This document shows positions 21,459-29,827 of a stretch of DNA of 64,000 nt, piece after piece; the stretch's first letter is position 1; each line of letters opens with the position of its first letter. The notes under the pieces are model-generated. The model saw nothing but the letters and a program-made list of their open reading frames with translations. It had not been told where the DNA came from and made no database searches. This DNA comes from Methylobacterium sp. Leaf104 (GTDB lineage: Bacteria; Pseudomonadota; Alphaproteobacteria; Rhizobiales; Beijerinckiaceae). A program made the position numbers and the translations under genes. The stretch spans positions 310,753-374,752 of the forward strand of contig NZ_LMMZ01000001.1 in the NCBI RefSeq assembly GCF_001422885.1, in the 5' to 3' direction.

Positions 21459-23336
21459 CTATGCCTCGTCGTCGGGCTCGTCGGTCTCGGCCTCGCCGGT
21501 GGGCGCGGCCTCGATGGCGGGCGACGCCTCGGGCGCCTTGTCGCGCACGTCGACGATCTGCGCGCCCGGGAACCGGGCCAGAACCTCGCGGACCAGGGGA
21601 TGGGCGGCGGCGTTCTGGTGTCGGGTCTCGGTGGCGGCGCGTGCGGTGGCGTCGAGGGTCGGCTCACCGTCCTCCTTGGAGAGGGCGACGATCCAGCGCC
21701 GCCCGGTCCAGGCATCGAGGGCACGGGCGAGATCGTTGGCGATGGTCTGGCGCCCGCCCTCGGCGAGGCGGAACTCGATGCGGCCCTCCTCGAAGCGCAC
21801 GAGGTGGACCTCGCGCTCGAGGGCCATCTTCAGGCCGATGTCGCGCTTGGCATCCGCCAGGGCGACCACGTCGGTGAAGCGGGCGAGGCGCGGCCCCTCG
21901 GGTTGGGGAGCCGGGGCCGGGCTCACGCTCGCCAGGGCGGGCCGGGCGCCGCCGCCCTGGGCCGCCATCGTGAGGGCGGGGCGCGGCGGAGGCGCCTCGG
22001 CGGAGAAGGTCGGGATCGGTGGCAGGGCCGGGCGGCCCTCGGCCACCATCGGGCCGGGCGACGGGGCCGCGGGCGCGGCGCCGGACGTCGCCGTGCCCGG
22101 GGCGGCCAGCGCCTGCGCCTTCATCTGGCGCAGGGCCTCGTCCGGCGTCGGGAGATCGGCCGCGTAGGCGAGGCGCACCAGGGCCATCTCGGCCGCCGCC
22201 AGGGGGCGGGTCGCCGTCTGCACCTCGGGGATCGCCTTCAGGAGGATCTGCCAGGCCCGCGACAGCACCCGGATGGAGAGCTTCTCCGCGAAATCGCCCC
22301 CGCGCGACCGCTCCGCCTCGCTCAGGGTCGGGTCGGCGGCGGCCTCTTCCGGCACCAGCTTCAGGCGGGTGACGAGGTGCGTGAAGCTCGCGAGGTCGGA
22401 GAGGATCACGGCGGGGTCGGCGCCGGCCTCGTACTGTCCGCGCACCTCGGCGAAGGATGCCGGGATGTCGCCGCGCATCACCGCCTCGAACAGGTCGACG
22501 ATGCGGCCGCGATCGGCCAGGCCCAGCATGTCGCGCACGCTCTGGGCGCTGACGAGGCCGGCCCCGTGGGCGATCGCCTGGTCGAGGAGCGAGAGCGCGT
22601 CGCGCACGGAGCCCTCGGCCGCCCGGGTGATGGCCGCCAGCGCCTCCGCATCGGCCTCGACGCCCTCGGCGGCGCAGATGCGGCCGAGGTGCCCGACCAG
22701 GGTCTCGGCCTCGACGCGGCGCAGGTCGAACCGCTGGCACCGGGACAGGATGGTCACCGGAACCTTGCGGATCTCGGTGGTGGCGAAGACGAACTTGGCG
22801 TGCGGCGGCGGCTCCTCCAGCGTCTTCAGGAAGGCGTTGAACGCCTTCTCCGAGAGCATGTGGACCTCGTCGACGATGTAGACCTTGTAGCGGGCCGAGA
22901 CCGGCGAATAGCGGATGCCGTCGATGATGCCGCGGACGTCGTCGATGCCGGTATGCGAGGCGGCATCCATCTCCAGCACGTCCATGTGCCGGGATTCCAT
23001 GATGGCCTGGCAGTGCCGGCCGAGCTCCGGCATCGCGATGGTGGGACCCGTGTCGGGGTGCCCGTCGCGGAGGTAGTTCAGGCCGCGGGCGAGGATGCGG
23101 GCGGTGGTGGTCTTGCCGACGCCGCGCACCCCGGTGAGCATCCAGGCCTGCGGAATGCGGTTGGCCGCGAAGGCGTTGGCGAGGGTGCGCACCATGGCGC
23201 CCTGGCCGATCAGGTCGTCGAAGTTCTGGGGCCGGTACTTGCGGGCCAGCACCCGATAGGGTGTGGCGGCCGGGGTCGGCTCGGGAAGCCCGGGCAGGAG
23301 CCCGGCATCGCTCGGTAGACCGGAGGTCACGTCCAT
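21459..23336 (-). CDS. dnaX: DNA polymerase III subunits gamma/tau
   Basis: A 625-residue clamp-loader ATPase. Walker A is GVRGVGKTTTARILARGL, Walker B region VYIVDEVHMLS, followed by sensor TTEIRKVPVTILSRCQRFDLRR. A proline/alanine-rich linker (residues ~385-470) leads to the tau-specific C-terminal domain. The zinc-binding cysteines seen in E. coli after the P-loop are largely replaced (only HCQAIM remains), so this copy probably binds no zinc. It is read after the SRP RNA gene and before ybaB. Confidence 0.95.
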   Translation of the reverse strand: MDVTSGLPSDAGLLPGLPEPTPAATPYRVLARKYRPQNFDDLIGQGAMVRTLANAFAANRIPQAWMLTGVRGVGKTTTARILARGLNYLRDGHPDTGPTIAMPELGRHCQAIMESRHMDVLEMDAASHTGIDDVRGIIDGIRYSPVSARYKVYIVDEVHMLSEKAFNAFLKTLEEPPPHAKFVFATTEIRKVPVTILSRCQRFDLRRVEAETLVGHLGRICAAEGVEADAEALAAITRAAEGSVRDALSLLDQAIAHGAGLVSAQSVRDMLGLADRGRIVDLFEAVMRGDIPASFAEVRGQYEAGADPAVILSDLASFTHLVTRLKLVPEEAAADPTLSEAERSRGGDFAEKLSIRVLSRAWQILLKAIPEVQTATRPLAAAEMALVRLAYAADLPTPDEALRQMKAQALAAPGTATSGAAPAAPSPGPMVAEGRPALPPIPTFSAEAPPPRPALTMAAQGGGARPALASVSPAPAPQPEGPRLARFTDVVALADAKRDIGLKMALEREVHLVRFEEGRIEFRLAEGGRQTIANDLARALDAWTGRRWIVALSKEDGEPTLDATARAATETRHQNAAAHPLVREVLARFPGAQIVDVRDKAPEASPAIEAAPTGEAETDEPDDEA

Positions 23337-23408
23337 GCCGCCTTGGCTCGGTTGGTGCGGCTCCGGTCGGAGGGTGCCGCCACGCGAGCCCGAGGCATCG
23401 ATCGAGGT

Positions 23409-23502
23409 GGGAGGCTGGACGAAGACCCGCTCGGTCTCGTTAGGGCTGCTTCCTTCCGGACCTGACCCGGTTGGCGAGTGAAACGTCCCTCGCCAACCTC
23501 CC
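23409..23502 (-). ncRNA. ffs: 4.5S RNA, signal recognition particle RNA
   Basis: The minus strand reads the universal SRP domain IV core GGTCAGGTCCGGAAGGAAGC followed by AGCC. The ends pair: GGGAGGTTGG at the 5' end (23493-23502) with CCAGCCTCCC at the 3' end (23409-23418). The internal GTTGGCGAG / CTCGCCAAC helix gives the standard hairpin. About 94 bases, the size of a small bacterial SRP RNA. It partners Ffh in co-translational targeting. It lies 72 bases before dnaX. Confidence 0.93.
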
Positions 23503-23508
23503 GAGCGC

Positions 23509-23537
23509 TATATGGCCGCCGCGCGCGGCGGATGCAA
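23509..23537 (-). promoter_or_regulatory. Promoter of the SRP RNA gene
   Basis: On the minus strand, TTGCAT (23532-23537) and CATATA (23509-23514) are spaced by 17 bases. The predicted start is seven bases after the -10 element, exactly at the first G of the paired 5' end of the RNA. Confidence 0.7.
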
Positions 23538-23657
23538 GCGGACTCGCGGCAGGAAGGAGCGGGCTTGCCGCGGGACCGGCTTCGGCGTGCCCGCAAATCG
23601 CCCGATCCCTGCGCCAGCCTCGACGGTCTGTCTGTATCGACGAAGAGGGAGGCGCCG

Positions 23658-24131
23658 ATGACGCGGCGGTTGAGCGAAGGGCTGATGGTCCCGGTCTGTC
23701 TGATGGCGGCTCTCACGGCGGCAACCGCCGCTGCGGCGCCCGAAGCTCCGAGGGCCTGGGCGGGCCGCTACCTCTACGAGCACGATGGGGGCCGCACCGT
23801 CGGCGGATCGCCGATCGTCGTCACCTACCAGCTCGACATCGCCCCGGGGCGGGGCAACCGAGACTGCCTGTTGCGGATCGAGGGCTTCCAGACAGACGAG
23901 ACCATCGTCTGCAAGGCGAGCGGCACGGCCGAGAGCGTCGCTGTCGCCTTCCACACCTTCGGTGACGGCCGCACCGTGAACGCCTACGGCACGCGTCTCT
24001 ACGAGGTCGGGACGGATCTGTTCGAGATGCGCCGGGGCGGCGATGCCGTCCTGACCCAATGGCGGGCGCTCAATCCGAGCGGTGCCGGCTCGGCCGCGCC
24101 GGCCGGCACCTACTTCGCCCGGAAGGGCTGA
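23658..24131 (+). CDS. Exported DUF5991-like protein
   Basis: A 157-residue protein with a signal peptide (MTRRLSEGLMVPVCLMAALT, cleavage near AAAAA-PEA). The mature part begins RAWAGRYLYEHDGGRTVGG, a small beta-rich domain of the type called DUF5991, with one cysteine pair (CLLRIE and IVCKA). The function is unknown; it is probably periplasmic. ATG at 23658 follows a GGGAGG site. It is convergent with the next gene, with a strong hairpin between them. Confidence 0.7.
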   Translation: MTRRLSEGLMVPVCLMAALTAATAAAAPEAPRAWAGRYLYEHDGGRTVGGSPIVVTYQLDIAPGRGNRDCLLRIEGFQTDETIVCKASGTAESVAVAFHTFGDGRTVNAYGTRLYEVGTDLFEMRRGGDAVLTQWRALNPSGAGSAAPAGTYFARKG

Positions 24132-24135
24132 GATC

Positions 24136-24159
24136 CCGGCGCGGCGCCTGCCGCGCCGG
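24136..24159. terminator. Hairpin between convergent genes
   Basis: Stem CCGGCGCGGC / GCCGCGCCGG with the loop GCCT, directly after a plus-strand gene and facing a minus-strand gene. There is no T run, so it may pause or protect transcripts rather than act as a full intrinsic terminator. Confidence 0.45.
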
Positions 24160-24188
24160 AGAGCCGCGAGACGACCCGGCCTTGAAGA

Positions 24189-24452
24189 CTACTCGGCCTT
24201 GCGCTTGACGATGGCGAAGGTCTTGGGGTCGAGTTCCAGGTCGAACTGCTTGCCGCTGGCGTCGATGGCGTCGTCGACCTCGATCTCGTCGTCCTCGACC
24301 TCGATCTTCTTCCACTTGGTGAAGCCTTCCTGCTTCAGCACGGCCTCGATCTTGGTCTGCTCCTCCGGGGTCGGCTTCCGGTCGGCGAAGGCCGAGCCGG
24401 TGAAGGCGAGGCCGAGAGCGAGGGCGGCGAGGCCGGTGATCTTGATCGACAT
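24189..24452 (-). CDS. Small exported PepSY-like protein
   Basis: An 87-residue protein with a signal peptide (MSIKITGLAALALGLAFTGS, cleavage after AFA). The mature domain has the PepSY layout: a helix TPEEQTKIEAVLKQEGF, then strands WKKIEVEDDEIEVDDA and FDLELDPKTFAIVKRK. PepSY domains are proposed to inhibit or modulate proteases or bind metals in the periplasm; the target is unknown. Confidence 0.75.
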   Translation of the reverse strand: MSIKITGLAALALGLAFTGSAFADRKPTPEEQTKIEAVLKQEGFTKWKKIEVEDDEIEVDDAIDASGKQFDLELDPKTFAIVKRKAE

Positions 24453-24613
24453 GGTGTCTCCCTGGTGTCCGAGGATTGTTTCTGACCTCTCCCGAACCAC
24501 TCAGCGAAGGTGAGGTTCCTGCCGAAATCCCGGGATGTCTGCGCCTTTCGGTTGTGCGGCCGCGCGGTGCCCCCTAGGGTCGCGGGGTCTTCGCGCTCCA
24601 GGAGCGGTCCAGA

Positions 24614-25276
24614 ATGGTCACTCGCGTCGCCACCGTGGCCTTCGAGGGCATCGAAGCGCGGGCCGTCGACGTCCAGGTCCAGATCGCGCCCGGCATCGTC
24701 GCCTTCACGGTGGTGGGCCTCGCCGACAAGGCGGTGGCGGAGTCCCGCGAGCGGGTGCGCTCGGCGCTGATCGCCTCCGGCCTCGCCCTGCCGGCCAAGC
24801 GGATCACCGTGAACCTCGCCCCGGCCGACCTGCCGAAGGAGGGGTCGCATTACGACCTGCCCATCGCCCTGGCGGTGATGGGGGCGATCGGCGCCCTGCC
24901 GGCCGATGCGCTCGCGGGCTACTGCGTGCTCGGTGAACTCGCCCTCGACGGGACGATCACGGCCGTCTCCGGCGTCCTGCCCGCCGCCATGGCCGCCAAC
25001 GAACGCGGCCTCGGCCTGATCTGTCCGGCCGCCACCGGGCCGGAGGCCGCCTGGGCCGGCGGCGACCTCGACGTGCTGGCTCCGCGTTCGCTGATCCAGC
25101 TCGCCAATCACTTCAAGGGCACGCAGGTGATGGCCCGGCCGGAGCCGGCGGTGGCCGGGCCGGGCGCCGCCCTGCCGGACCTGCGCGACATCAAGGGCCA
25201 GGAGGGGGCCAAGCGCGCCCTGGAGATCGCCGCGGCCGGCGGTCACAACCTCCTCCTGTCGGGGTACATAAGTTGA
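24614..25276 (+). pseudogene. comM: comM/yifB, truncated by an integrative element
   Basis: The first ~216 codons encode the Lon-protease-like N-terminal domain of the Mg-chelatase-like ATPase ComM/YifB: VVGLADKAVAESRERVRSAL, PKEGSHYDLPIALAVMGAIG, then DIKGQEGAKRALEIAAAGGH. In intact proteins NLLLSG is followed at once by the Walker A loop GPPGSGKS. Here it reads NLLLSG-YIS-stop, so the whole ATPase domain is lost. The break at about 25264 and the recombinase gene right after it show that insertion caused the truncation. ComM is a hexameric branch-migration helicase in natural transformation, so this copy should be inactive. Confidence 0.9.
25258..25270. other. Left attachment junction inside comM
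   Basis: Chromosomal sequence ends with CTGTCGGGG and the element begins TACATAAG. The TCGGGG stretch is the last shared part with an intact comM reading frame (codons for S-G) and probably contains or borders the crossover core. The exact core cannot be fixed without the right junction. Confidence 0.6.
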
Positions 25277-25308
25277 CTGCGCAAGAGCCTGGGCGATAGC
25301 GTCGGCAA

Positions 25309-27054
25309 ATGCCCAAGGCCTACTCCTACATCCGGTTCTCGCGGCCCGAACAATTGCGAGGCGACAGCCTGCGTCGGCAGGTCGCGAAGGCGAACGAATG
25401 GGCCGAAAAGCGTGGCGTCCTGATCGACGAGAGCCTGCGTGACATCGGCGTCTCGGCGTTCCGAGGAGCCAATAGGATTAAGGGTGCCCTGGGGCGCTTC
25501 CATGATCTCGTCGAGAACGGGGACGTTCCGCGGGGCTCGTACCTGATCATCGAGAGCCTCGACCGGTTCAGCCGGCAGACGGCGCGCGAGGTGCTGCCGG
25601 ACTTCCTTGCGCTCATCAACGCCGGCATCGTCATCGTCACCCTGATCGACGGTCAGGAATACAGCGCGGAGAGCATCGACAAGGAGCCGATGGGCCTGTT
25701 CGGTTCGCTCATGGTGATCATGCGGTCGCATGAGGAGAGCAAGACGAAGTCCAGCCGACTTGCGGATCTTTGGAAGGGCAAGCGCGCCGCGGCCAAGGAA
25801 TCGGCGGCCGTCATGACGTCACGGCTACCCGGCTGGCTCCACACCGTCGAGCGCGACGGCAAGCGGTGCATCGCGTTCCGGCCGGCCGAGGGCGACAGAC
25901 CCGATGGACGAGAGGTTGTCCGTCGCATCTTCGTCGAGGCCATCGCTGGATATGGCCGTCGTACGATTGCGACCAGGCTCAACAAGGAAGGTTGGTCGAC
26001 CTTCGCGGGTGGCAAGAAGTGGCATCCCTCGTACATCCTGAAGATCTTGCAGAGCAGGGCGACCTACGGCGAGCACCAGAGCTATCGGTTCGACGAGAAG
26101 GGCAAGCGGGAGCCCGTGGGCGCGCCTCTTCCAGGGTATTACCCCGCGGCGGTCACCGAGACTGACTTCGTCAGGGCGAACTCGTCTCGGGAGAACCGGG
26201 CGCCCGCTGCCGGCCGGATCGGCCACGCTGGTGTCGCCAACCTTTTGAAGGGCATCGCGCACTGCCAGTGTGGGGGTAGGATGGCCCGGGTCTACAAGGG
26301 TCAGGGGTCCAAGGGCGGCGCGTACCTAGTGTGCGCCGATGCAAGCCGAGGCGACTGCGGAAACGTCCGCCGATGGCGCCTGGACTGGGCCGAGGAACAG
26401 GTGCTCGCCCGAACGAGCAGGATCGATTTCGCCAAGGTGCTGGCCAAGGCCGAGGATGGGGAACCACGCGGTCCGACCCCGGCCGAGTTGGAGGCTACGA
26501 TCACGGATATGACTTCCCGCCTCGCCCGGGTGACGGAAATGATCGAGCACGGTCTCGACGGGATGATGGAGCGGGCGGTCGACCTGAACCGCCAGTTGAA
26601 GCAGGCCAAGGCCGAACGTGCCGCCATGAAGCGGTTGGGCGCCCGGGCTGCGGCGGAGCCGTCGCCCGAACAGCGCCGGGTGGCGATGGCGGCACTGCGG
26701 GCACGCTTGGCCGCCGCATCCGAAGAGGAGCGCGCCGAACTTCGTACGAAGCTCGCACAGCAGATCCGCGCGGCCTTCCAGAAGGTCGTGTTCGGCCCGA
26801 ATGAGATCCAGGTCGCGTTCAAGGGCGTCGTGCCCTACGGCAAGGTGGCGGTGCAGCGGACGAAGATAGTCATGATCTGGACCGACCATCCCGACGCGAT
26901 GTTCGACCTGGCCACCATGGAGCTCGATCCCGAAACGTTGGTGAACCAGGACAGGACCGTGTCTGAGTTCATTCGACTTTCACGGTTGCGCCGAAGCGAG
27001 CAGATCGAGGCGCCGCTCACCATCGAGGATGACACCCTGCTACCGAGCCTTTGA
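25309..27054 (+). CDS. Large serine recombinase
   Basis: A 581-residue site-specific recombinase, very likely the integrase that inserted this element into comM. The catalytic serine is S11 in YIRFSRPEQLRGDSLRRQ. The arginine cluster is in ESLDRFSRQ (about 82-90). A recombinase domain follows (~160-300), then a zinc ribbon with C319, C321, C342 and C350, and a coiled-coil segment (~395-470) before the C-terminal tail. ATG at 25309 is 45 bases from the attachment junction, the usual position for this class. Excision would need a recombination directionality factor, not recognised here. Confidence 0.93.
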   Translation: MPKAYSYIRFSRPEQLRGDSLRRQVAKANEWAEKRGVLIDESLRDIGVSAFRGANRIKGALGRFHDLVENGDVPRGSYLIIESLDRFSRQTAREVLPDFLALINAGIVIVTLIDGQEYSAESIDKEPMGLFGSLMVIMRSHEESKTKSSRLADLWKGKRAAAKESAAVMTSRLPGWLHTVERDGKRCIAFRPAEGDRPDGREVVRRIFVEAIAGYGRRTIATRLNKEGWSTFAGGKKWHPSYILKILQSRATYGEHQSYRFDEKGKREPVGAPLPGYYPAAVTETDFVRANSSRENRAPAAGRIGHAGVANLLKGIAHCQCGGRMARVYKGQGSKGGAYLVCADASRGDCGNVRRWRLDWAEEQVLARTSRIDFAKVLAKAEDGEPRGPTPAELEATITDMTSRLARVTEMIEHGLDGMMERAVDLNRQLKQAKAERAAMKRLGARAAAEPSPEQRRVAMAALRARLAAASEEERAELRTKLAQQIRAAFQKVVFGPNEIQVAFKGVVPYGKVAVQRTKIVMIWTDHPDAMFDLATMELDPETLVNQDRTVSEFIRLSRLRRSEQIEAPLTIEDDTLLPSL

Positions 27055-27361
27055 GGCGGATGAGGTACGTCGCAGCTAGGAAACCGTCTGGGATTTTTCC
27101 GGGATTCTGGGTTCGTTTCGCTGCGTTTATGTGCGTTTCGAGTGCAAATTTGGACCCTTCGACCAAGAGGCTTGGCGCAGGGCTATCGATAAATCTAGAA
27201 CGTATTCCGGAGCTTATCGTGATTTTTTGCTTAGGTGCAAAGAACGTCGAAAAACGCTAACAGTCCTTATCAGGCTAATATGCCCGGGAAAATGTTTTTA
27301 CAGCAATACGTTGCTCGGGAAAACGGAAGTTCCGGGACCTTTCAGGGGATCTCGAAAAATA
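27055..27361. other. AT-rich gap between two recombinase genes
   Basis: The 373 bases between the convergent serine and tyrosine recombinase genes are clearly AT-richer than the surroundings, a sign of foreign DNA. Apart from the terminator at 27362-27389 I see no feature or credible ORF. Confidence 0.5.
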
Positions 27362-27389
27362 AAAAGGCCCGGTGCTACCCGGGCCTTTT
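27362..27389. terminator. Bidirectional intrinsic terminator
   Basis: AAAA-GGCCCGG, loop TGCTAC, CCGGGCC-TTTT. The A run and T run make it functional on both strands, so it can end the serine recombinase transcript from the left and the tyrosine recombinase transcript from the right. Confidence 0.85.
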
Positions 27390-27427
27390 CGATGTATATT
27401 TTATGGCTGCCGCTTTAGACAAGGGGC

Positions 27428-28618
27428 CTAGGCATCGACGAGGTCGTCCTGACCTTGCTTCTCGCGCGCGGCCTCCTCACGCATTGCTTGTTCGATGAGC
27501 CTGAGCGACTTGCTCACGGTCTGACTGACGCGCTTGGCAGTGTCCTTGGGGGTGATGTGGGCGTAGTGCTGCGAGGTAACGCCAACGTTCGAGTGGCCAA
27601 GTTGAAGCTGCACGTCGCGCAGGCTGCCGGTCTCCCGGATCATCCTGGCGCCCAACGTCTTGCGCAGGTCGTGAATGGTGAGGTTGTGCAGGTCGGCCCG
27701 GTCGCACGTTCGCCTCCAGGCGTGGATCGTCCCCATTGGAGAGAACGGGTAACGCTGGCCCTCGACGAAGACCTTCCCCGTCCTGGGCTCCGTCCAACTC
27801 CTGTCGGCGAGCCACGTCCAAACCAGGGGCGAACCCTCGACCTTGTTCTTGAGCGCCCGACGCAGAAGTTCATCGACCTCAGGAATGATATCAATTTCCT
27901 GATACTTCTCCTTCGACGTAAACTTAATAACTCCCTCGATTAGGGAGACTTGATCCCAGGTAAGCTCTACGGCGGCCTTCTTGCGAAGACCAGTATATAA
28001 AATGAACAGGGAAAGATCGAGGAGATCAGGCTTCGCTGTCCGTCGAAGCTTAATTTCTTCCTCAATCATCATCTCGCGTCGGCGAGGTTCTACCTTTAAC
28101 ATGAGCTTGCCGTACTGAGGCTCGTTCGGCAAATAGCACTTCAAGTCGATGCGGCATCGCTTTAGGATCTTCCGCACGAACTTGGTCATGAGGTTGACCG
28201 TTGCGTTGCTGATCTTTCCCCGGTTCTGGCCATTGAGGCATTGCCGGTTCCTCATATTGATTACCAGACTTTCGAGCGCCTTGTAGTCGATCTGGCTAAC
28301 GTAGAGGTTCTCGCCCAAGACCGAGGCCACCCACTCCATGTGTTGCCTATCCCGTTCGAGGGTGACGTAGTCCTTCTTCCAGTTGAAGTAACTCTCGCAC
28401 GCCTCTCTCCACTTCATGTCGAGACGTCCAACGGCCTTGCGGCGTTCGGCAGCCTCGTCGCGAGCTTCCTGCCAGACGGCGCGGGCCATCCGTTCCCCGA
28501 TCTTCTTGTCCGGGGTGCCGGACGATCCGGTGAAGCGCTTGCGGTCGATCTGGAAATCCCAGATCCGGTTGCCGGTCTTCTTGCAGACGGTCGTGAGGTC
28601 ACGCTTCTTGTGGGCCAT
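27428..28618 (-). CDS. Tyrosine recombinase (phage-type integrase)
   Basis: A 396-residue integrase with an N-terminal SAM-like core-binding domain (~65-160) and a catalytic domain. Catalytic residues are visible: R212 (YTGLRKKAAVEL), H316 and R319 (IHDLRKTLGARM), H342 (LGHSNVGVTSQ) and the nucleophile Y352 (HYAH). All are intact, so it is probably active. It is read after an HTH gene 26 bases upstream, forming an integrase-excisionase-like pair. Base composition in its 3' half is AT-richer than its neighbours. Having both a serine and a tyrosine recombinase suggests nested elements. Confidence 0.93.
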   Translation of the reverse strand: MAHKKRDLTTVCKKTGNRIWDFQIDRKRFTGSSGTPDKKIGERMARAVWQEARDEAAERRKAVGRLDMKWREACESYFNWKKDYVTLERDRQHMEWVASVLGENLYVSQIDYKALESLVINMRNRQCLNGQNRGKISNATVNLMTKFVRKILKRCRIDLKCYLPNEPQYGKLMLKVEPRRREMMIEEEIKLRRTAKPDLLDLSLFILYTGLRKKAAVELTWDQVSLIEGVIKFTSKEKYQEIDIIPEVDELLRRALKNKVEGSPLVWTWLADRSWTEPRTGKVFVEGQRYPFSPMGTIHAWRRTCDRADLHNLTIHDLRKTLGARMIRETGSLRDVQLQLGHSNVGVTSQHYAHITPKDTAKRVSQTVSKSLRLIEQAMREEAAREKQGQDDLVDA

Positions 28619-28644
28619 GGTGATGTCCTTTCAGGTGTGATCGA

Positions 28645-28962
28645 TCAGCGGCGGGGGAGACGGAGGTGGCGAGGCGGCAGGGGCGAGCCGTTCGACTTCC
28701 TGCGACGCACGAAGTCGTCGAGGTCGTCGTCGAGGACGCGTCGATCCTGGCGCGCTCGGCCGCGACCGACGTTGACGGTGGCAAGAAGACCGTCGGCGAC
28801 GAGCGCCTGGACCTGGCGCGGGGAGATGCCGAGCTTCTCGGCGACCTCCTGCAGGGTGAAGGCGGTCCCGAAGGCGAGGTCGAACGATCCGTTTGGCTCG
28901 ATTTCGGGCACGGGGACGCAATCGCTGCCCGGGTCGGGGCCGCGGGGGATCAGGGGGAACAT
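28645..28962 (-). CDS. Excisionase-like helix-turn-helix protein
   Basis: A 105-residue protein with a MerR/excisionase-type DNA-binding domain: TLQEVAEKLGISPRQVQALV forms the helix-turn-helix, followed by a wing with basic residues and DDDLDDFVRRRK. It lies immediately before the tyrosine recombinase gene, the usual place for an excisionase or integrase regulator. The N terminus (about 30 residues) has no recognisable motif. Confidence 0.7.
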   Translation of the reverse strand: MFPLIPRGPDPGSDCVPVPEIEPNGSFDLAFGTAFTLQEVAEKLGISPRQVQALVADGLLATVNVGRGRARQDRRVLDDDLDDFVRRRKSNGSPLPPRHLRLPRR

Positions 28963-29012
28963 CTTGGTTTCTCCGGGTCAGGCCCGGGACGTCACCGCCC
29001 CGGGGGGAGGGA

Positions 29013-29492
29013 TCAGTGGAGGTTGGGCTTCGTCCTGCCGGCGACGGAGGGTAGGCGCTTCGGCCGCGAGGTCAGCCAGCAGCCGCGGAGGTGGAACACT
29101 GTCCGCTGACGTCGGCGGACGTCGTCCGGGGCGAGCCGGCCGGCCGTCTCCTTGATCTCTGCGTAGACGACGCGGGCGACCATGACGGCGAGGTCACGCT
29201 CCTCGCACAAGGTGGAGCCTGTGTAGCGGACCCCCGAGATGCAGAAGGTCATCCGGTACCGGTCCGATCCGGCACGGAGGAACAGCCGCATCGAATCCCG
29301 CGACGTCGCAGGATCGGCCGGGACCCGCCTGTCGATGGACGCACGGACTTCCTCGGATGGAGCCGCCCTGTAGAACGCGGAGGTAAGCTTCGGATCCCGG
29401 TGGATCAGAGGACACGATGCGTCGACGCCATTGATGGGCAAGGTGGGTCGCGTGGTCTCCTTGAGCGTGTCGTGCTTGGTCTTCGAGGCCAT
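29013..29492 (-). CDS. Island-associated hypothetical protein
   Basis: A 159-residue basic protein with no recognised domain. It has an AP2/integrase-arm-like feel in the middle (SDRYRMTFCISGVRYTGSTL, then a helix LAVMVARVVYAEI), a pattern of three strands and a helix that could bind DNA, but this is only inference. It precedes the HTH and integrase genes with a 50-base gap and may be co-transcribed. Confidence 0.6.
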   Translation of the reverse strand: MASKTKHDTLKETTRPTLPINGVDASCPLIHRDPKLTSAFYRAAPSEEVRASIDRRVPADPATSRDSMRLFLRAGSDRYRMTFCISGVRYTGSTLCEERDLAVMVARVVYAEIKETAGRLAPDDVRRRQRTVFHLRGCWLTSRPKRLPSVAGRTKPNLH

Positions 29493-29599
29493 GTCGGAAG
29501 TCCCTGTTCGCCCGGCTTGCGGGCATGCCTGGAGGACCGGGCGCGGCGGTCGCGCCCGGGAGGTTCGGTTGGTTGTTCGGGATGGGTACGGAGGCGCCG

Positions 29600-29827
29600 C
29601 TAGGCGTCGCGGGCGCCCGATATGCCCGGGGTCGGGCTCAGGCCTTCGGACACGAGGGCGACGGTGGAGGCGCCGACGAGGTCAGCAACCGTACCGAGGA
29701 TCTCGCCCTTGGTCCGGGCGCGCATATGAAGGTGATGGTCGAGGCGCGCCAGGACCGACAAATGTGTGGATCCACAGCTGGAGCGCTCGCCGCCCGCACT
29801 GCGGGAGACTTGATCGTCACGCGACAT
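29600..29827 (-). CDS. Possible small hypothetical protein
   Basis: A 75-residue ORF (MSRDDQVSRSAGG) containing TKGEILGTVADLVGASTVALV. Codon use is plausible but there is no recognised family and no strong ribosome binding site. Kept as a low-confidence call. Confidence 0.35.
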   Translation of the reverse strand: MSRDDQVSRSAGGERSSCGSTHLSVLARLDHHLHMRARTKGEILGTVADLVGASTVALVSEGLSPTPGISGARDA

